DNA of 64,000 nucleotides from assembly GCA_045593725.1 (NCBI GenBank), contig JAZNXE010000008.1:16374-80373 (forward strand), written 5' to 3'. Source of the DNA: HGM12713 sp045593725 (GTDB lineage Bacteria; Bacillota; Clostridia; Oscillospirales; CAG-272). A program made the translations under genes and the position numbers. Below are positions 33,511 to 41,905 of this stretch, in pieces (position 1 is the first letter of the stretch; the number at the start of each line of letters is the position of its first letter). The notes below the pieces were generated by a model. It was not told where the DNA came from and did no database searches. It was given only the letters and a program-made list of their open reading frames with translations.

Positions 33511-34584
33511 TCAGTTATCCTCCTCCTTTTTATTTCCGTCGCCCAATTGGCGCTCCTCATTTATCATCCAAGCTATGCTTCCGCCTATGTCACCAAGGGC
33601 TTCAAGCACCTGCTTGTAATTCATTCGCCTCGGTCCAAGCACTCCTACATATCCGACGGTCCGTCCGTCCTTCTTGATGGGCTTGAACACAAGCGAAGAA
33701 TTATTCATTACCTTTACCGAGCTTTCCGAGCCTATAAGCACGTTTATATCGTCGGCAGATGCCGAGGACACCAAGTCGAGTATCTCCTCTTGGCTTTCAA
33801 GAGTCCCGAGAAGCTCTCCAAGCTGGTCAGTGTCGGCATATTCGGGATATTTCAGCAGATGATTGATGCCCGAAAGCTTCATCTCTCCGCCGTCTATCTC
33901 GTTCATAACCTCATATACGCATTTCACCGCGGGATTTACGAGGAAAGCCCCTTCCCGCATCTCGCTCTCTATCCTCATTATAATAGGTAGAGTTATCATA
34001 TCCGCGCCCAGTCCGCAAAGCTCACTGTTGAATATGTCCGCAAGGTTTTTAAGCGCTCCCTCCGGAATAGGCTGAAGGGTCTTTACCTTTTTAGTTTTCA
34101 CCGCTCCGCCCGAGGTTATCATTACCATAGCGAAATTACTTTCGTCCATTGGTATTATCTCAAATTTAGACATTGTGACCGAATTTGAGCGAGGCTTTAT
34201 AGCAATACCCGTATAGTTGGTCATTGTTGAAGCAAGACGGGATGCCGTGTCAAGAAGCTGGTCAAGCTCATCCATCTTGGCTCTGAGCAATTGATTTATC
34301 TGCACTACCTCGCGAGTGGTCTTTGCGTAATGCTCCACAAGGGCGTCAACGTAAAATCTGTAACCCGCCTCGCTTGGCACTCTTCCCGCGGAAGTGTGAG
34401 GCTGAACAAGATATCCCATCTGCTCAAGCTCCGCCATCTCGTTTCTTATGGTAGCAGAGGAGCAGGTGAGTAGATTATTCTGCATTATATACTTAGAACC
34501 CACAGGCTCTCCGCCCTCTATATGCGCTTCCACAATAGCTTTAAGTATAAGCTTTTTTCTATCGCTAAGCTCATGGCTGCTCAC
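33511..34584 (-). CDS. hrcA: heat-inducible repressor HrcA
   Basis: Represses class I heat-shock genes by binding CIRCE. The start is taken as GTG at 34584, which has GGGAGGGG 6 bases upstream; the ATG at 34626 lies inside the CIRCE operator and has no ribosome binding site. The 357-residue protein has the winged-helix domain (ELSDRKKLILKAIVEAHIEGGEPVGSKYI and CSSATIRNEMAELEQMGYL) and the GAF-like and C-terminal domains with GRVPSEAGYRFYVD. First gene of hrcA-grpE-dnaK-dnaJ-prmA; autoregulated through the CIRCE site. Confidence 0.95.
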   Translation of the reverse strand: MSSHELSDRKKLILKAIVEAHIEGGEPVGSKYIMQNNLLTCSSATIRNEMAELEQMGYLVQPHTSAGRVPSEAGYRFYVDALVEHYAKTTREVVQINQLLRAKMDELDQLLDTASRLASTMTNYTGIAIKPRSNSVTMSKFEIIPMDESNFAMVMITSGGAVKTKKVKTLQPIPEGALKNLADIFNSELCGLGADMITLPIIMRIESEMREGAFLVNPAVKCVYEVMNEIDGGEMKLSGINHLLKYPEYADTDQLGELLGTLESQEEILDLVSSASADDINVLIGSESSVKVMNNSSLVFKPIKKDGRTVGYVGVLGPRRMNYKQVLEALGDIGGSIAWMINEERQLGDGNKKEEDN

Positions 34585-34615
34585 GACTATCCCCTCCCTT
34601 TTGTTTTTTTGGTTT

Positions 34616-34642
34616 TTAGCACTCATTTAATGTAAGTGCTAA
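34616..34642 (-). promoter_or_regulatory. CIRCE operator
   Basis: TTAGCACTC - 9 bases - AAGTGCTAA. It matches the CIRCE consensus with one mismatch (consensus right arm GAGTGCTAA) and lies just downstream of the -10. Confidence 0.93.
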
Positions 34643-34653
34643 TCACTGTATAA

Positions 34654-34682
34654 AATTTACCACTTTTAAGCCTTTTTGTCAA
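34654..34682 (-). promoter_or_regulatory. promoter of the heat-shock operon
   Basis: Minus strand TTGACA (34682-34677), 17 bases, TAAATT (34659-34654), followed at once by CIRCE. Confidence 0.65.
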
Positions 34683-34765
34683 TAGCTTTCCCAAAGTTTT
34701 TTGTTAATTATTTGTGAACAGTGCTAATTTTATGCTAAAAAATCAACATTTTATCCCTACATCAC

Positions 34766-34815
34766 AAAAAAGAGTGCCGAAGTTTGTCTAAAGACAAAAT
34801 TTCGGCACTCTTTTT
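34766..34815 (-). terminator. terminator of the envelope-acylation cluster
   Basis: AAAAAGAGTGCCGAA ... TTCGGCACTCTTTTT with inner TTTGTC / GACAAA pairs, after the lipoprotein gene. Confidence 0.9.
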
Positions 34816-34830
34816 ATCTGTTTGCTACTA

Positions 34831-35343
34831 TTATCTTACTCTTCTGTAATTCACCGCGCTTACGCTTCCGCTCTTTACGGTAAACTCAAGCTCCAGGTCA
34901 CTCTTTTTATAAAGCAGCTTTCCGTTCTCCTCGGACACGGGCTTTCCGTAGGCGTCACGCACCTCCTGCTCCTGTGAGCCTATGGATATTCCCTTAGGCG
35001 TTGAAACCAAATCGCTCCCGAAGGATATCTTGTGGATGACCTCTCCGCCCTCCTCCTTAAGGGTATTGACGGTAATATCCCCATAGGTATATTTCATCTG
35101 AACGCCTATTCCTCCGCAATCTCCGAGGTTATCCTCGTATTTGGGTGTCCCAAGCTTATCGAGAACCCCGTCAGCCTTTTTATCCAGCTCTATCTTCACG
35201 CCCTTATATACCACGTAAAAGGGGCTTTCGTTTGTATTTTGCTCATTTCCTTGCTCATCATTACAGGAAGAAAGCGTCATCAATACAGCCATACAGCAAG
35301 CAACGGCAAGAATAACGGCGGTAATACTTTTAATCTTTTTCAT
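34831..35343 (-). CDS. small lipoprotein, end of the dlt-like cluster
   Basis: A 170-residue lipoprotein. Start at 35343 chosen for GGAAGGAA upstream. Signal peptide with lipobox LSSC (Cys26 or so), then one domain with FYVVYKGVKIELDKKADGVLDKLGTPKYEDNLGDCGGIGVQMKYTYGDITVNT, which recalls small lipoproteins found beside SGNH and MBOAT genes in Clostridia; no named family is assigned with confidence. It overlaps the end of the SGNH gene by 14 bp, so it belongs to the same transcript. Role unknown; a periplasmic-face accessory is plausible. Confidence 0.7.
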   Translation of the reverse strand: MKKIKSITAVILAVACCMAVLMTLSSCNDEQGNEQNTNESPFYVVYKGVKIELDKKADGVLDKLGTPKYEDNLGDCGGIGVQMKYTYGDITVNTLKEEGGEVIHKISFGSDLVSTPKGISIGSQEQEVRDAYGKPVSEENGKLLYKKSDLELEFTVKSGSVSAVNYRRVR

Positions 35344-36373
35344 TTGCTGTTCCTTCCATTTCCTTCTTTTTATTTTGATACTCATTCAGATAACCGTCCC
35401 AGAGCCTTGCTACGTCCTCCTCATCCTTGTGAGAGTCAAGCCCGTGCTCATTTGCAAGTATCTGTCCAAAATATTTGCTGAACTTTTCCGCTCCGTACAC
35501 GTTGAGGTGAAGTCCTGCGTCGTAGGTATCGGTCTGCCAATCAATGCCCATTTCCGCAGCCTTTGGAATAAAATTGTAATACGCCAAGCTGTTTTTCTCT
35601 GCATACTCGGATATCTGACTATCCCATTCATCGTACCACCAATATCCTCGCGGGTTGGTAGGCGCTTTTACAAGTATCAGCTCACTTCCGTTGCTTTCGC
35701 AAAGAAGTCTTATTTTTTCAAGATAATCCATAGCGCGCTGGGGCAAAAGCTCCTCGGGAGCGTCGGTTACAGGGTCACTCTGCTTCATTGGTACCGTTCC
35801 CGTCTTAATGAGATACCCGTTATCGGTCATTGCCTCAGGAGTCTTGAACCAATATTTCACGTCCTCTTCCTTCAGCTCGGTAATCCTTGAATGGTATCTT
35901 AGCAAAGGAAAGAGGTAATCCAAAAAGCTCTCATCCTCTGTCATTGAAGCCATAATTCCCTCTGCCTTAACGCTCGACCACTTCATAGTGTCAAAGGTCA
36001 TTCTATTGTACGCCTCGCTTTGCGGCTCGCCGTACTTAAGGGCATATACGTTAAAAACGACAGCCTTGGGCTTCTCGTATTTAAAGGTTTCCTTAAGCAG
36101 GTAGTAGGAATGCCAAGCGAGCTGTTGCGCACTTCCTCTTATATATGAGGTAATACCGTACTCTTGCCACAATACCGAGGGAACAAAGCTTTCGTACACC
36201 TCGCAGTCACCTATGAATATAACGTCATGTCCGCCCTTGCGGCTGTAATACTCACCTGTCAGAAGTCCTTCCGCGTTGGTTACGTACTTGGGACGCACCA
36301 ACGCTTGTAAAGCGCCGAGGATAAATACGATCGCAAGAAGTGCGGCTACGCCTATCAATATTTTTTTCTTCAT
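35330..36373 (-). CDS. membrane-anchored SGNH/GDSL-like protein (DltD-like position)
   Basis: A 347-residue protein with one N-terminal transmembrane segment (residues 5-25) and an extracytoplasmic SGNH-hydrolase-like domain. The nucleophile block reads IGDCEVYESF (residues 54-63), with Cys57 where GDS Ser is expected, and the last block is DAGLHLN (Asp285, His289). In dlt operons the equivalent DltD transfers D-alanine to teichoic acids with help from the MBOAT protein. It follows the MBOAT gene by 17 bp. If the Cys is really the nucleophile the chemistry would be a thioester, which is not established for the family. Confidence 0.75.
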   Translation of the reverse strand: MKKKILIGVAALLAIVFILGALQALVRPKYVTNAEGLLTGEYYSRKGGHDVIFIGDCEVYESFVPSVLWQEYGITSYIRGSAQQLAWHSYYLLKETFKYEKPKAVVFNVYALKYGEPQSEAYNRMTFDTMKWSSVKAEGIMASMTEDESFLDYLFPLLRYHSRITELKEEDVKYWFKTPEAMTDNGYLIKTGTVPMKQSDPVTDAPEELLPQRAMDYLEKIRLLCESNGSELILVKAPTNPRGYWWYDEWDSQISEYAEKNSLAYYNFIPKAAEMGIDWQTDTYDAGLHLNVYGAEKFSKYFGQILANEHGLDSHKDEEDVARLWDGYLNEYQNKKKEMEGTANEKD

Positions 36374-36390
36374 TTATTACCTTTATGTTT

Positions 36391-37980
36391 TTAGAATTGT
36401 GTATAGATAAACTGGGAAGCGTCATATCCGATTCCGTATGCGCCGAAAAGCAATATCAGCACCAGTAATGCGCCCGACAGTACCCACGAGAGTGCGGTCT
36501 TTCCGCATAGCCATTCCCTTATATCCCTATTTTGAGAAAGCTTGGAAACCACTGCCACCATAAGCACCGCGAAGGCAATAATAACGTAATCCTTCACGCC
36601 AAGTCCAAGCTCCAATATCTCCCCTCCAAGCATTCTTCCCCAGTTGAAGGTGGTAAACATAGTTCCCCACATCCTGAAGGTAAGACTCACGTTGGCATAG
36701 CAGTCAAGGGAGCGGATAAGTCCCATTAAAAGGAAGGTTCTCGTAGCGGCAAAGCAATGATAGCCATAAGACGCGGTAAGCCTTGGAAACTTTTCTCTGA
36801 ATCGGCGGTAAAGCGGTTCAAGCTCCTGGGATACAAGTATCACAAGGCAGTTCAGCATTCCCCAGACGATAAAATTCCACGCCGCTCCGTGCCAAAGACC
36901 CGTAAGAAACCAGGTTACTGCGGTAGCCAGATACACAGGCACTCGCTTTCCTATGACGTTGCCAAGACGCTTGCGGCAGCTCTTGGAAAGCTTCATCATG
37001 GGCTTTGTAACCGAAAGCGGGTAGAAGATATAGTCGGTAAACCACGAGCCCATAGTAATATGCCATCTGTTCCAGTATTCCTTGGTAGAGCTTGAGGAGA
37101 ACGGATGCTTGAAGTTCTCTGTCACCCTTATACCCATTGCCTCGGCAATTCCTATGGTAATATCTATTCCGCCTGTAAAATCGGCGTATATCTCTATGGA
37201 ATAAAGGATAATAAGTAAGGCGGTATATGCTCCCGTATAGGTTGCTGTATCACCAAGCATTGCTTTCATTGCCACGAGTATCCTGTCGGCAATGACAAGC
37301 TTTTTGAAATATCCCCAGAGTATTCTCTGAATACCGAATTTGAGATTTTTTCCATTGAACTTATGCCCCTCACAGAGCTGAGGAGCTAAGTCCGCGTGTC
37401 TGGATATAGGTCCTTGTGCCAGCTGAGGAAAGAAGGCTACGAACAAAGCCAGCTTTGCCACGTTCTTCTCAGCGTATGTTTTACCTCTGTAAACATCTAT
37501 AAGGTATCCTGTGCTTTGAAAGATAAAAAAGGATATTCCCATTGGCAGAAGCAGCGAGGGTATGCTCATTCCCCTTACGCCGAACAACCCCAGGAGAGAA
37601 TTTATATTACCCAGCGCAAACGCCGTATATTTAAGAACCGCAAGGATACCGAAATTAAATACCAAGCCCAAAATCAGCAAAGCGAAGCGTTTTTTCTTCT
37701 CTCTCGCTCGATAAGCCTTGCGGCTATCCTTGTCCATGCTCTCCTTATTGAGAGCCACGTATTCGTCCTCTTTTGCCCTCATTTTCTCCATAGCTCTTGC
37801 CACAAAGAAGCAGGAGAGGGTCGTAGCTATAATAAATGCGAAGTTTTCAAATCCCGAAAAGGAATAGAAAAAGTAACTCGCCGCAAGAAGGAGCGTCCAC
37901 TGATATCTCTTAGGAAACAGGTAGTACGCCACAAGGAGTACAGCTACGAATATTATAAATCCGTAAGAAGTAAAAAGCAT
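36391..37980 (-). CDS. MBOAT O-acyltransferase (DltB/AlgI type)
   Basis: A 529-residue polytopic membrane protein of the MBOAT family, which moves acyl or aminoacyl groups from a cytoplasmic carrier across the membrane to an exported acceptor. Seen: LLPMGISFFIFQSTGYLIDVYRG, PQLAQGPISRHADLAPQL, FKHPFSSSSTKEYWNRWHITMGSWFTDYIFYPL and the catalytic His364 in TGLWHGAAWNFIVWG, with a second conserved His307. It sits between the carrier protein gene (2-bp gap) and the SGNH gene, as in dlt-type operons. Whether D-Ala or another group is transferred is open. Confidence 0.9.
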   Translation of the reverse strand: MLFTSYGFIIFVAVLLVAYYLFPKRYQWTLLLAASYFFYSFSGFENFAFIIATTLSCFFVARAMEKMRAKEDEYVALNKESMDKDSRKAYRAREKKKRFALLILGLVFNFGILAVLKYTAFALGNINSLLGLFGVRGMSIPSLLLPMGISFFIFQSTGYLIDVYRGKTYAEKNVAKLALFVAFFPQLAQGPISRHADLAPQLCEGHKFNGKNLKFGIQRILWGYFKKLVIADRILVAMKAMLGDTATYTGAYTALLIILYSIEIYADFTGGIDITIGIAEAMGIRVTENFKHPFSSSSTKEYWNRWHITMGSWFTDYIFYPLSVTKPMMKLSKSCRKRLGNVIGKRVPVYLATAVTWFLTGLWHGAAWNFIVWGMLNCLVILVSQELEPLYRRFREKFPRLTASYGYHCFAATRTFLLMGLIRSLDCYANVSLTFRMWGTMFTTFNWGRMLGGEILELGLGVKDYVIIAFAVLMVAVVSKLSQNRDIREWLCGKTALSWVLSGALLVLILLFGAYGIGYDASQFIYTQF

Positions 37981-37982
37981 TT

Positions 37983-38210
37983 TTATTCTTCGTCAAGCTT
38001 TGTTATAAGCGCCATAAGCGCCTTGGCTGAGTTAAAATTCTCGGGAATTATCTCCTCGGCGGGAATAGTAACGTCAAATTCCGCGTTTATCTCGGTTACA
38101 AGAGTAACTATATCAAGCGAATCGAGTATTCCCTCGTCTATAAGCTCCTCATTGGCGGTAAAATCGACCTCTGGGTGAAGCTCTGACAATATTTTGAGCA
38201 ATTTTTCCAT
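37983..38210 (-). CDS. acyl/aminoacyl carrier protein
   Basis: A 75-residue phosphopantetheinyl carrier. Start at 38210 (MEKLLKILSELHPEVDF) behind GAGGAAA gives the usual length; a longer frame would overlap the ligase gene. The attachment Ser31 is in DEGILDSLDIVTLV. Acidic helices II and III are typical of ACP/DltC. Located 19 bp after the ligase gene and 2 bp before the MBOAT gene, so it should shuttle the activated group from one to the other. Confidence 0.92.
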   Translation of the reverse strand: MEKLLKILSELHPEVDFTANEELIDEGILDSLDIVTLVTEINAEFDVTIPAEEIIPENFNSAKALMALITKLDEE

Positions 38211-38229
38211 ATTAGTTTCCTCTCTGTTA

Positions 38230-39729
38230 TTACATCCTTTCGGCTCTTTCACGAAGCCCTTTTCTGTCTATCTTTCCGTTTGCCGTAAAGGGAAGCTCGG
38301 AGAGCTTCTCTATGACAGCGGGGAGCATATACCTGGGCAAATAGTCCGCCAAATCCTTGGCGACAACCATTTCTTCAACATCTCCCACAATAAAGAGTGC
38401 TATTCGCTTTGCCATATTATCATAGACACAGCAAGCCCTTCTGACCCCATCGGTCTTAAGCGCCGCGGCCTCTATCTCTCCAAGCTCTATGCGGTGGCCC
38501 ATATGCTTTATCTGTGAGTCCTTGCGACAGATAAACACAAGCTCGCCTCTTTCGTTTATTCTGCCCACATCTCCCGTTCTGTATATAAGCTCGGGATAAG
38601 CGGTATTAAGAGGATTTTGCACAAATACGGCGTTAGTTTTTTCATCGTCGTTATAGTAACCCATAGTAAGGCAGGTACCTCTTATGCATATCTCGCCCTG
38701 CTCTGCCCGCCTGTTTTCCTCGTCCAGCAGGATTATGTCGGTATTGTCAAAGGGTCTGCCTATTGGTATCGGCTCGTCCGCTTCAAGCTGACGGTCTGCC
38801 GCCCAGTAGCAGGACATTCCCGTTGCCTCGGTTGGTCCGTAGAGGTTAAAAAACCTCGCCCTCGGCAGAGCTGCTCTCCACAGGTCGTATTGCTTTCTTG
38901 GGAACATCTCGCTGCCAAACGCCACAGTTGTAAGGTGCTTTGGCGTATGCTGCTCAAGCGCCCCGAGGGATGATATCTGCACCAAGGCAGACACTACCCA
39001 GCAAATGGTGTTAATCTTATGCTCATCCAGAAATTCCACCAGCTTAACGGGAAAGGAAAATAGCATTTTGGGTATAAAGTAGGTGGTAGCGCCAAGCTTT
39101 AAGGTAGGCATTATTTCCTTTAAGGGAGCGTCGAAATAAAGGGGCGTTTGATTTCCAAACACGGTATTGGATGAAAATTCAAGTGCCTCGCAAAGGGTTT
39201 CGGTATAATCTATCACCGAGCGGTGGCAGGCTACCACTCCCTTGGGGGTCCCCGTAGAGCCTGAGGTAAACACTACGTAAATAGGGTCTGTGCTGCTCTG
39301 CTTTTGTCTTATTTCGGTCAGTGCACGGGAGCTAACCTCGGTATTTAACAGCTCGTCATAGAGATATACCTTTGGTACGTCCAGAACCTGCGCTGTCCTT
39401 ATATTCCTTTTGTCGCATATAATTGCCCTTGGTGAAAGCTTGTCAAGAATAGCTCTCATTCTTGCCTCGGGCATTTTTTCGTCAATACATACGTAGAAGC
39501 AGCCCGCGTATATGATTCCAAAGAACGCGGTAACCGTGCGGGGATGCTTGTCCATTATCACCGCTATTGGCTCTCCGTAATATCCCTCTCCCGCGAGAAA
39601 GCTTCCTATGGCTCTTGCCTCGGAATATACCTCACCAAAGGTCATTGCTTCCTTGCCGCTGGAAAAGGCGGTCTTATCGGGATACGCTTTTACGGTCTGC
39701 TCAAGATATTCAAGAATATTTTTTTGCAT
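38230..39729 (-). CDS. DltA-like adenylation ligase
   Basis: AMP-forming ligase of 499 residues that adenylates an amino or organic acid and loads it onto the carrier protein. Seen: P-loop FTSGSTGTPKG (154-163), NLYGPTEATGMSCYW (295-309), YRTGDVGR, and the C-terminal catalytic Lys486 in NGKIDRKG. At the position of the Cys that contributes to D-Ala stereoselection in Bacillus DltA (FCGEVLP) this enzyme has FGSEMFP, i.e. Gly272. The substrate may therefore not be D-alanine (inference). TAATGC-free 2-bp junction with the transglutaminase-like gene upstream indicates co-transcription. Confidence 0.87.
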   Translation of the reverse strand: MQKNILEYLEQTVKAYPDKTAFSSGKEAMTFGEVYSEARAIGSFLAGEGYYGEPIAVIMDKHPRTVTAFFGIIYAGCFYVCIDEKMPEARMRAILDKLSPRAIICDKRNIRTAQVLDVPKVYLYDELLNTEVSSRALTEIRQKQSSTDPIYVVFTSGSTGTPKGVVACHRSVIDYTETLCEALEFSSNTVFGNQTPLYFDAPLKEIMPTLKLGATTYFIPKMLFSFPVKLVEFLDEHKINTICWVVSALVQISSLGALEQHTPKHLTTVAFGSEMFPRKQYDLWRAALPRARFFNLYGPTEATGMSCYWAADRQLEADEPIPIGRPFDNTDIILLDEENRRAEQGEICIRGTCLTMGYYNDDEKTNAVFVQNPLNTAYPELIYRTGDVGRINERGELVFICRKDSQIKHMGHRIELGEIEAAALKTDGVRRACCVYDNMAKRIALFIVGDVEEMVVAKDLADYLPRYMLPAVIEKLSELPFTANGKIDRKGLRERAERM

Positions 39730-39731
39730 AT

Positions 39732-40685
39732 TTATTGAAGCTCCTTAGTGGCAACCGTAGGAAATCCCGCGGGCTTTACCATATTGTAAAAATAATCCTC
39801 CCCGCCAGAACCCACGTAGCTCTTAAGCTTTGCTTCGGTAATCAGACAGGCGTTTTTTGTTCCATCGGAAAAGCTACCCGCAAGTCTTGTAGCATCGTAG
39901 TAATACCAGCCTGCTTCGACCTTGACAACGCTCCAGAAGTGAGTTCCGTCATCCTCCGCGCCCTGATAATTCTCCGAGCGTCTTATGCCTACGTTGTCTA
40001 TCTCAAAATATTCAAAGAACGCCTTTGACAGTGAATAATATGAATAGCAATCGCCCTCTCCCGATTCAAGGGTAAGGATAGCTTCCTCAATCCAGTCTGT
40101 TTCCCAATAATCGCGATTGATATTGGGAACGTTGGATTCATCTGTAAAGTATATAGTTTCTTTTTTGTTAACGTAGGAATATATACTTCTTACCTTTTCA
40201 GTATCGGTCATATCCTTAGTTATTCCCAAGCTTTCCGCTTTTTTTGCAATCATTTCCATAAGAGTGTCGATATGATACTCCTTCGATTTTACAACATAAA
40301 CAATGGTAAAAATCTCGCTCACATTTCCCGACTCATCGGTAGCTCGGTACTTCACCTTATACTCGCCCTCCTTGTTAATATCAACAGCCTCAGCGTTGAC
40401 CTCAAGGTGGGGGGCGGGGTCTGCGTTGTCCGACACAGATACCATCTTTTTAAAGGTAGGAGTTTCCCCAACGTATCCGATTACGCGATGCGAGCCCGAA
40501 ATAACGGGCGGTTCCTTATCCTTGGATGAGTCTTTGCCGAAGATAAGGCTGACTGTAAGAGTAACGCAAAAAATAAGAAGAAAAGCCGCAAAAGCAATAA
40601 AGGTAATCTTTATCACCCACCAAACACGGCTTCTGTACTCCTGTGATTCTTTGTTCATCTTCTCTTTATCCTTAAGGTATGACAT
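39732..40685 (-). CDS. membrane-anchored transglutaminase-like protein with Ig-like domain
   Basis: A 317-residue protein: cytoplasmic basic N-terminus, one transmembrane segment (22-46), an Ig-like domain of the DUF5011 type (PPVISGSHRVIGYVGETPTFKKMVSVSDNAD...EGEYKVKYRATDESGNVSE, 59-124), then a transglutaminase/protease-like domain with Cys213 (GEGDCYSYYSL), His249 (GTHFWSVVKV) and Asp264 (YYYDAT), a complete papain-like triad. It faces the cell exterior. First gene of the dlt-like cluster; classical dlt operons have no such protein. It may cleave or crosslink peptides, or act as an acyl acceptor or transferase. GGAGAG lies before the ATG. Confidence 0.82.
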   Translation of the reverse strand: MSYLKDKEKMNKESQEYRSRVWWVIKITFIAFAAFLLIFCVTLTVSLIFGKDSSKDKEPPVISGSHRVIGYVGETPTFKKMVSVSDNADPAPHLEVNAEAVDINKEGEYKVKYRATDESGNVSEIFTIVYVVKSKEYHIDTLMEMIAKKAESLGITKDMTDTEKVRSIYSYVNKKETIYFTDESNVPNINRDYWETDWIEEAILTLESGEGDCYSYYSLSKAFFEYFEIDNVGIRRSENYQGAEDDGTHFWSVVKVEAGWYYYDATRLAGSFSDGTKNACLITEAKLKSYVGSGGEDYFYNMVKPAGFPTVATKELQ

Positions 40686-40738
40686 ATATTCTCTCCGTAG
40701 TAATATTAAATATAATAATATAGTAATAATACATAGTC

Positions 40739-40767
40739 ATTATACACCAAAACGCCTCTCTTGTCAA
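40739..40767 (-). promoter_or_regulatory. promoter of the dlt-like cluster
   Basis: Minus strand consensus TTGACA (40767-40762), 17 bases, consensus TATAAT (40744-40739). Confidence 0.8.
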
Positions 40768-40797
40768 CGATAAAAAGTGCTTTTTGACAAGAAAATG

Positions 40798-40819
40798 TTA
40801 CACTTCGGGATAAGTGTAA
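40798..40819. promoter_or_regulatory. inverted repeat upstream of the dlt-like promoter
   Basis: TTACACTT - CGGGAT - AAGTGTAA, perfect 8-bp arms, 31 bp upstream of the -35. Candidate operator, or part of the ispE 3' end. Confidence 0.4.
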
Positions 40820-40845
40820 AAGGAGGGCGATTTATATACGCGAAA

Positions 40846-40867
40846 GGCGCAGAGCTTCCTCTGCACC
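40846..40867 (-). terminator. possible terminator of ispE
   Basis: GG-T-GCAGAG-GAAG-CTCTGC-G-CC on the minus strand, then TTTCGCG; weak U tract. Confidence 0.45.
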
Positions 40868-40871
40868 ATAC

Positions 40872-41741
40872 CTATTTAGCCGGATAACAAACCTGTGCGA
40901 AATATCCGTTATTTTGGATTATTTCCATTACTTTTTCGGCATGAGCAACACTCTCGAAAACACCGTACACTGAGGGTCCGCTTCCGCTCATCATCGCGGC
41001 TTTCGCTTCCATATCGAGCATTATCATTTTTATCTTTGCCGCCACGGGATGCTGAGCGAGAATCGGCTCTTCGAAAATATTAAAAAGGTGCTTTGAAAAA
41101 TCCTCAGGGTGCTCACAAAGCAGGGCCGTCCTCAGCTTTTCTGTGCCCTTTGGGGCGTAATCGGCAAAATTATTATAAATCTTATCCATAACCCCATAGC
41201 CCCAAGGGGTAGATATTCCCTCTCCTCCGCAGGCCACCAAGAATATGGTATCTTTTGGTATTTGTGGAAACGGGTGAAGTATATCCCCCTTGCCATCAGA
41301 ATAGGCGCATCCTCCCTCAATACAGAAAGGCACGTCCGCTCCAAGCGTACTTCCAAGGGCGCAAAGCTCCTCAGTCGTTAGCTTGCTACCGCAGAGTCGG
41401 TTCAAGGCAAGGAGAGTTGCTGCCGCATCGGCGCTACCTCCCGCAAGTCCTGCTGCCATAGGTATTCTCTTTTCGATTTTGATATGCGCACCGCACTCAA
41501 TATGTGCGGTACTCAAATACAGCCTTGCCGCTCTCACCGCTATATTCTTTTCGTCGGTAGGTACGCCCTGTATGTCACACTCGCAGGATATATCCTTGGT
41601 GCTTTTAAGCGTGACGCTTACGTTATCGCACAGCGAAACAGTCTGCATTACGGTTTCCACGCTGTGAAAGCCGTCATCACGTATTCCCGTTATATCAAGA
41701 TGAAGATTTATTTTAGCGTACGCCTTTACAGTTTCGGTCAT
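40872..41741 (-). CDS. ispE: 4-diphosphocytidyl-2-C-methyl-D-erythritol kinase
   Basis: GHMP kinase of the MEP isoprenoid pathway. 289 residues. Seen: AYAKINLHLDITGIRDDGFHSVETVMQTVSL at the N-terminus, the ATP-binding PMAAGLAGGSADAAATLLALN, the acidic DVPFCIEGG, and the C-terminal MMSGSGPSVYGVF. AAGGAG precedes the ATG. Stand-alone gene; dxs and ispA of the same pathway are elsewhere in the window. Confidence 0.95.
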   Translation of the reverse strand: MTETVKAYAKINLHLDITGIRDDGFHSVETVMQTVSLCDNVSVTLKSTKDISCECDIQGVPTDEKNIAVRAARLYLSTAHIECGAHIKIEKRIPMAAGLAGGSADAAATLLALNRLCGSKLTTEELCALGSTLGADVPFCIEGGCAYSDGKGDILHPFPQIPKDTIFLVACGGEGISTPWGYGVMDKIYNNFADYAPKGTEKLRTALLCEHPEDFSKHLFNIFEEPILAQHPVAAKIKMIMLDMEAKAAMMSGSGPSVYGVFESVAHAEKVMEIIQNNGYFAQVCYPAK

Positions 41742-41837
41742 AAGCTCTCTCCTTATGCTTTTATGTAATAATTATATCAAAACTCCTATCTTTTTTCAAG
41801 TATTTATTGTGTGAATGTAAATTTTTCTTGCTCTATC

Positions 41838-41866
41838 TTGACGAAAGGAAGAATTAGAGATAAAAT
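41838..41866 (+). promoter_or_regulatory. promoter of htpG
   Basis: TTGACG (41838-41843), 17 bases, TAAAAT (41861-41866). No CIRCE sequence is seen here. Confidence 0.6.
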
Positions 41867-41905
41867 ATATAGGAAATACAATATTTGTATAGGAGAAAAC
41901 ATATT

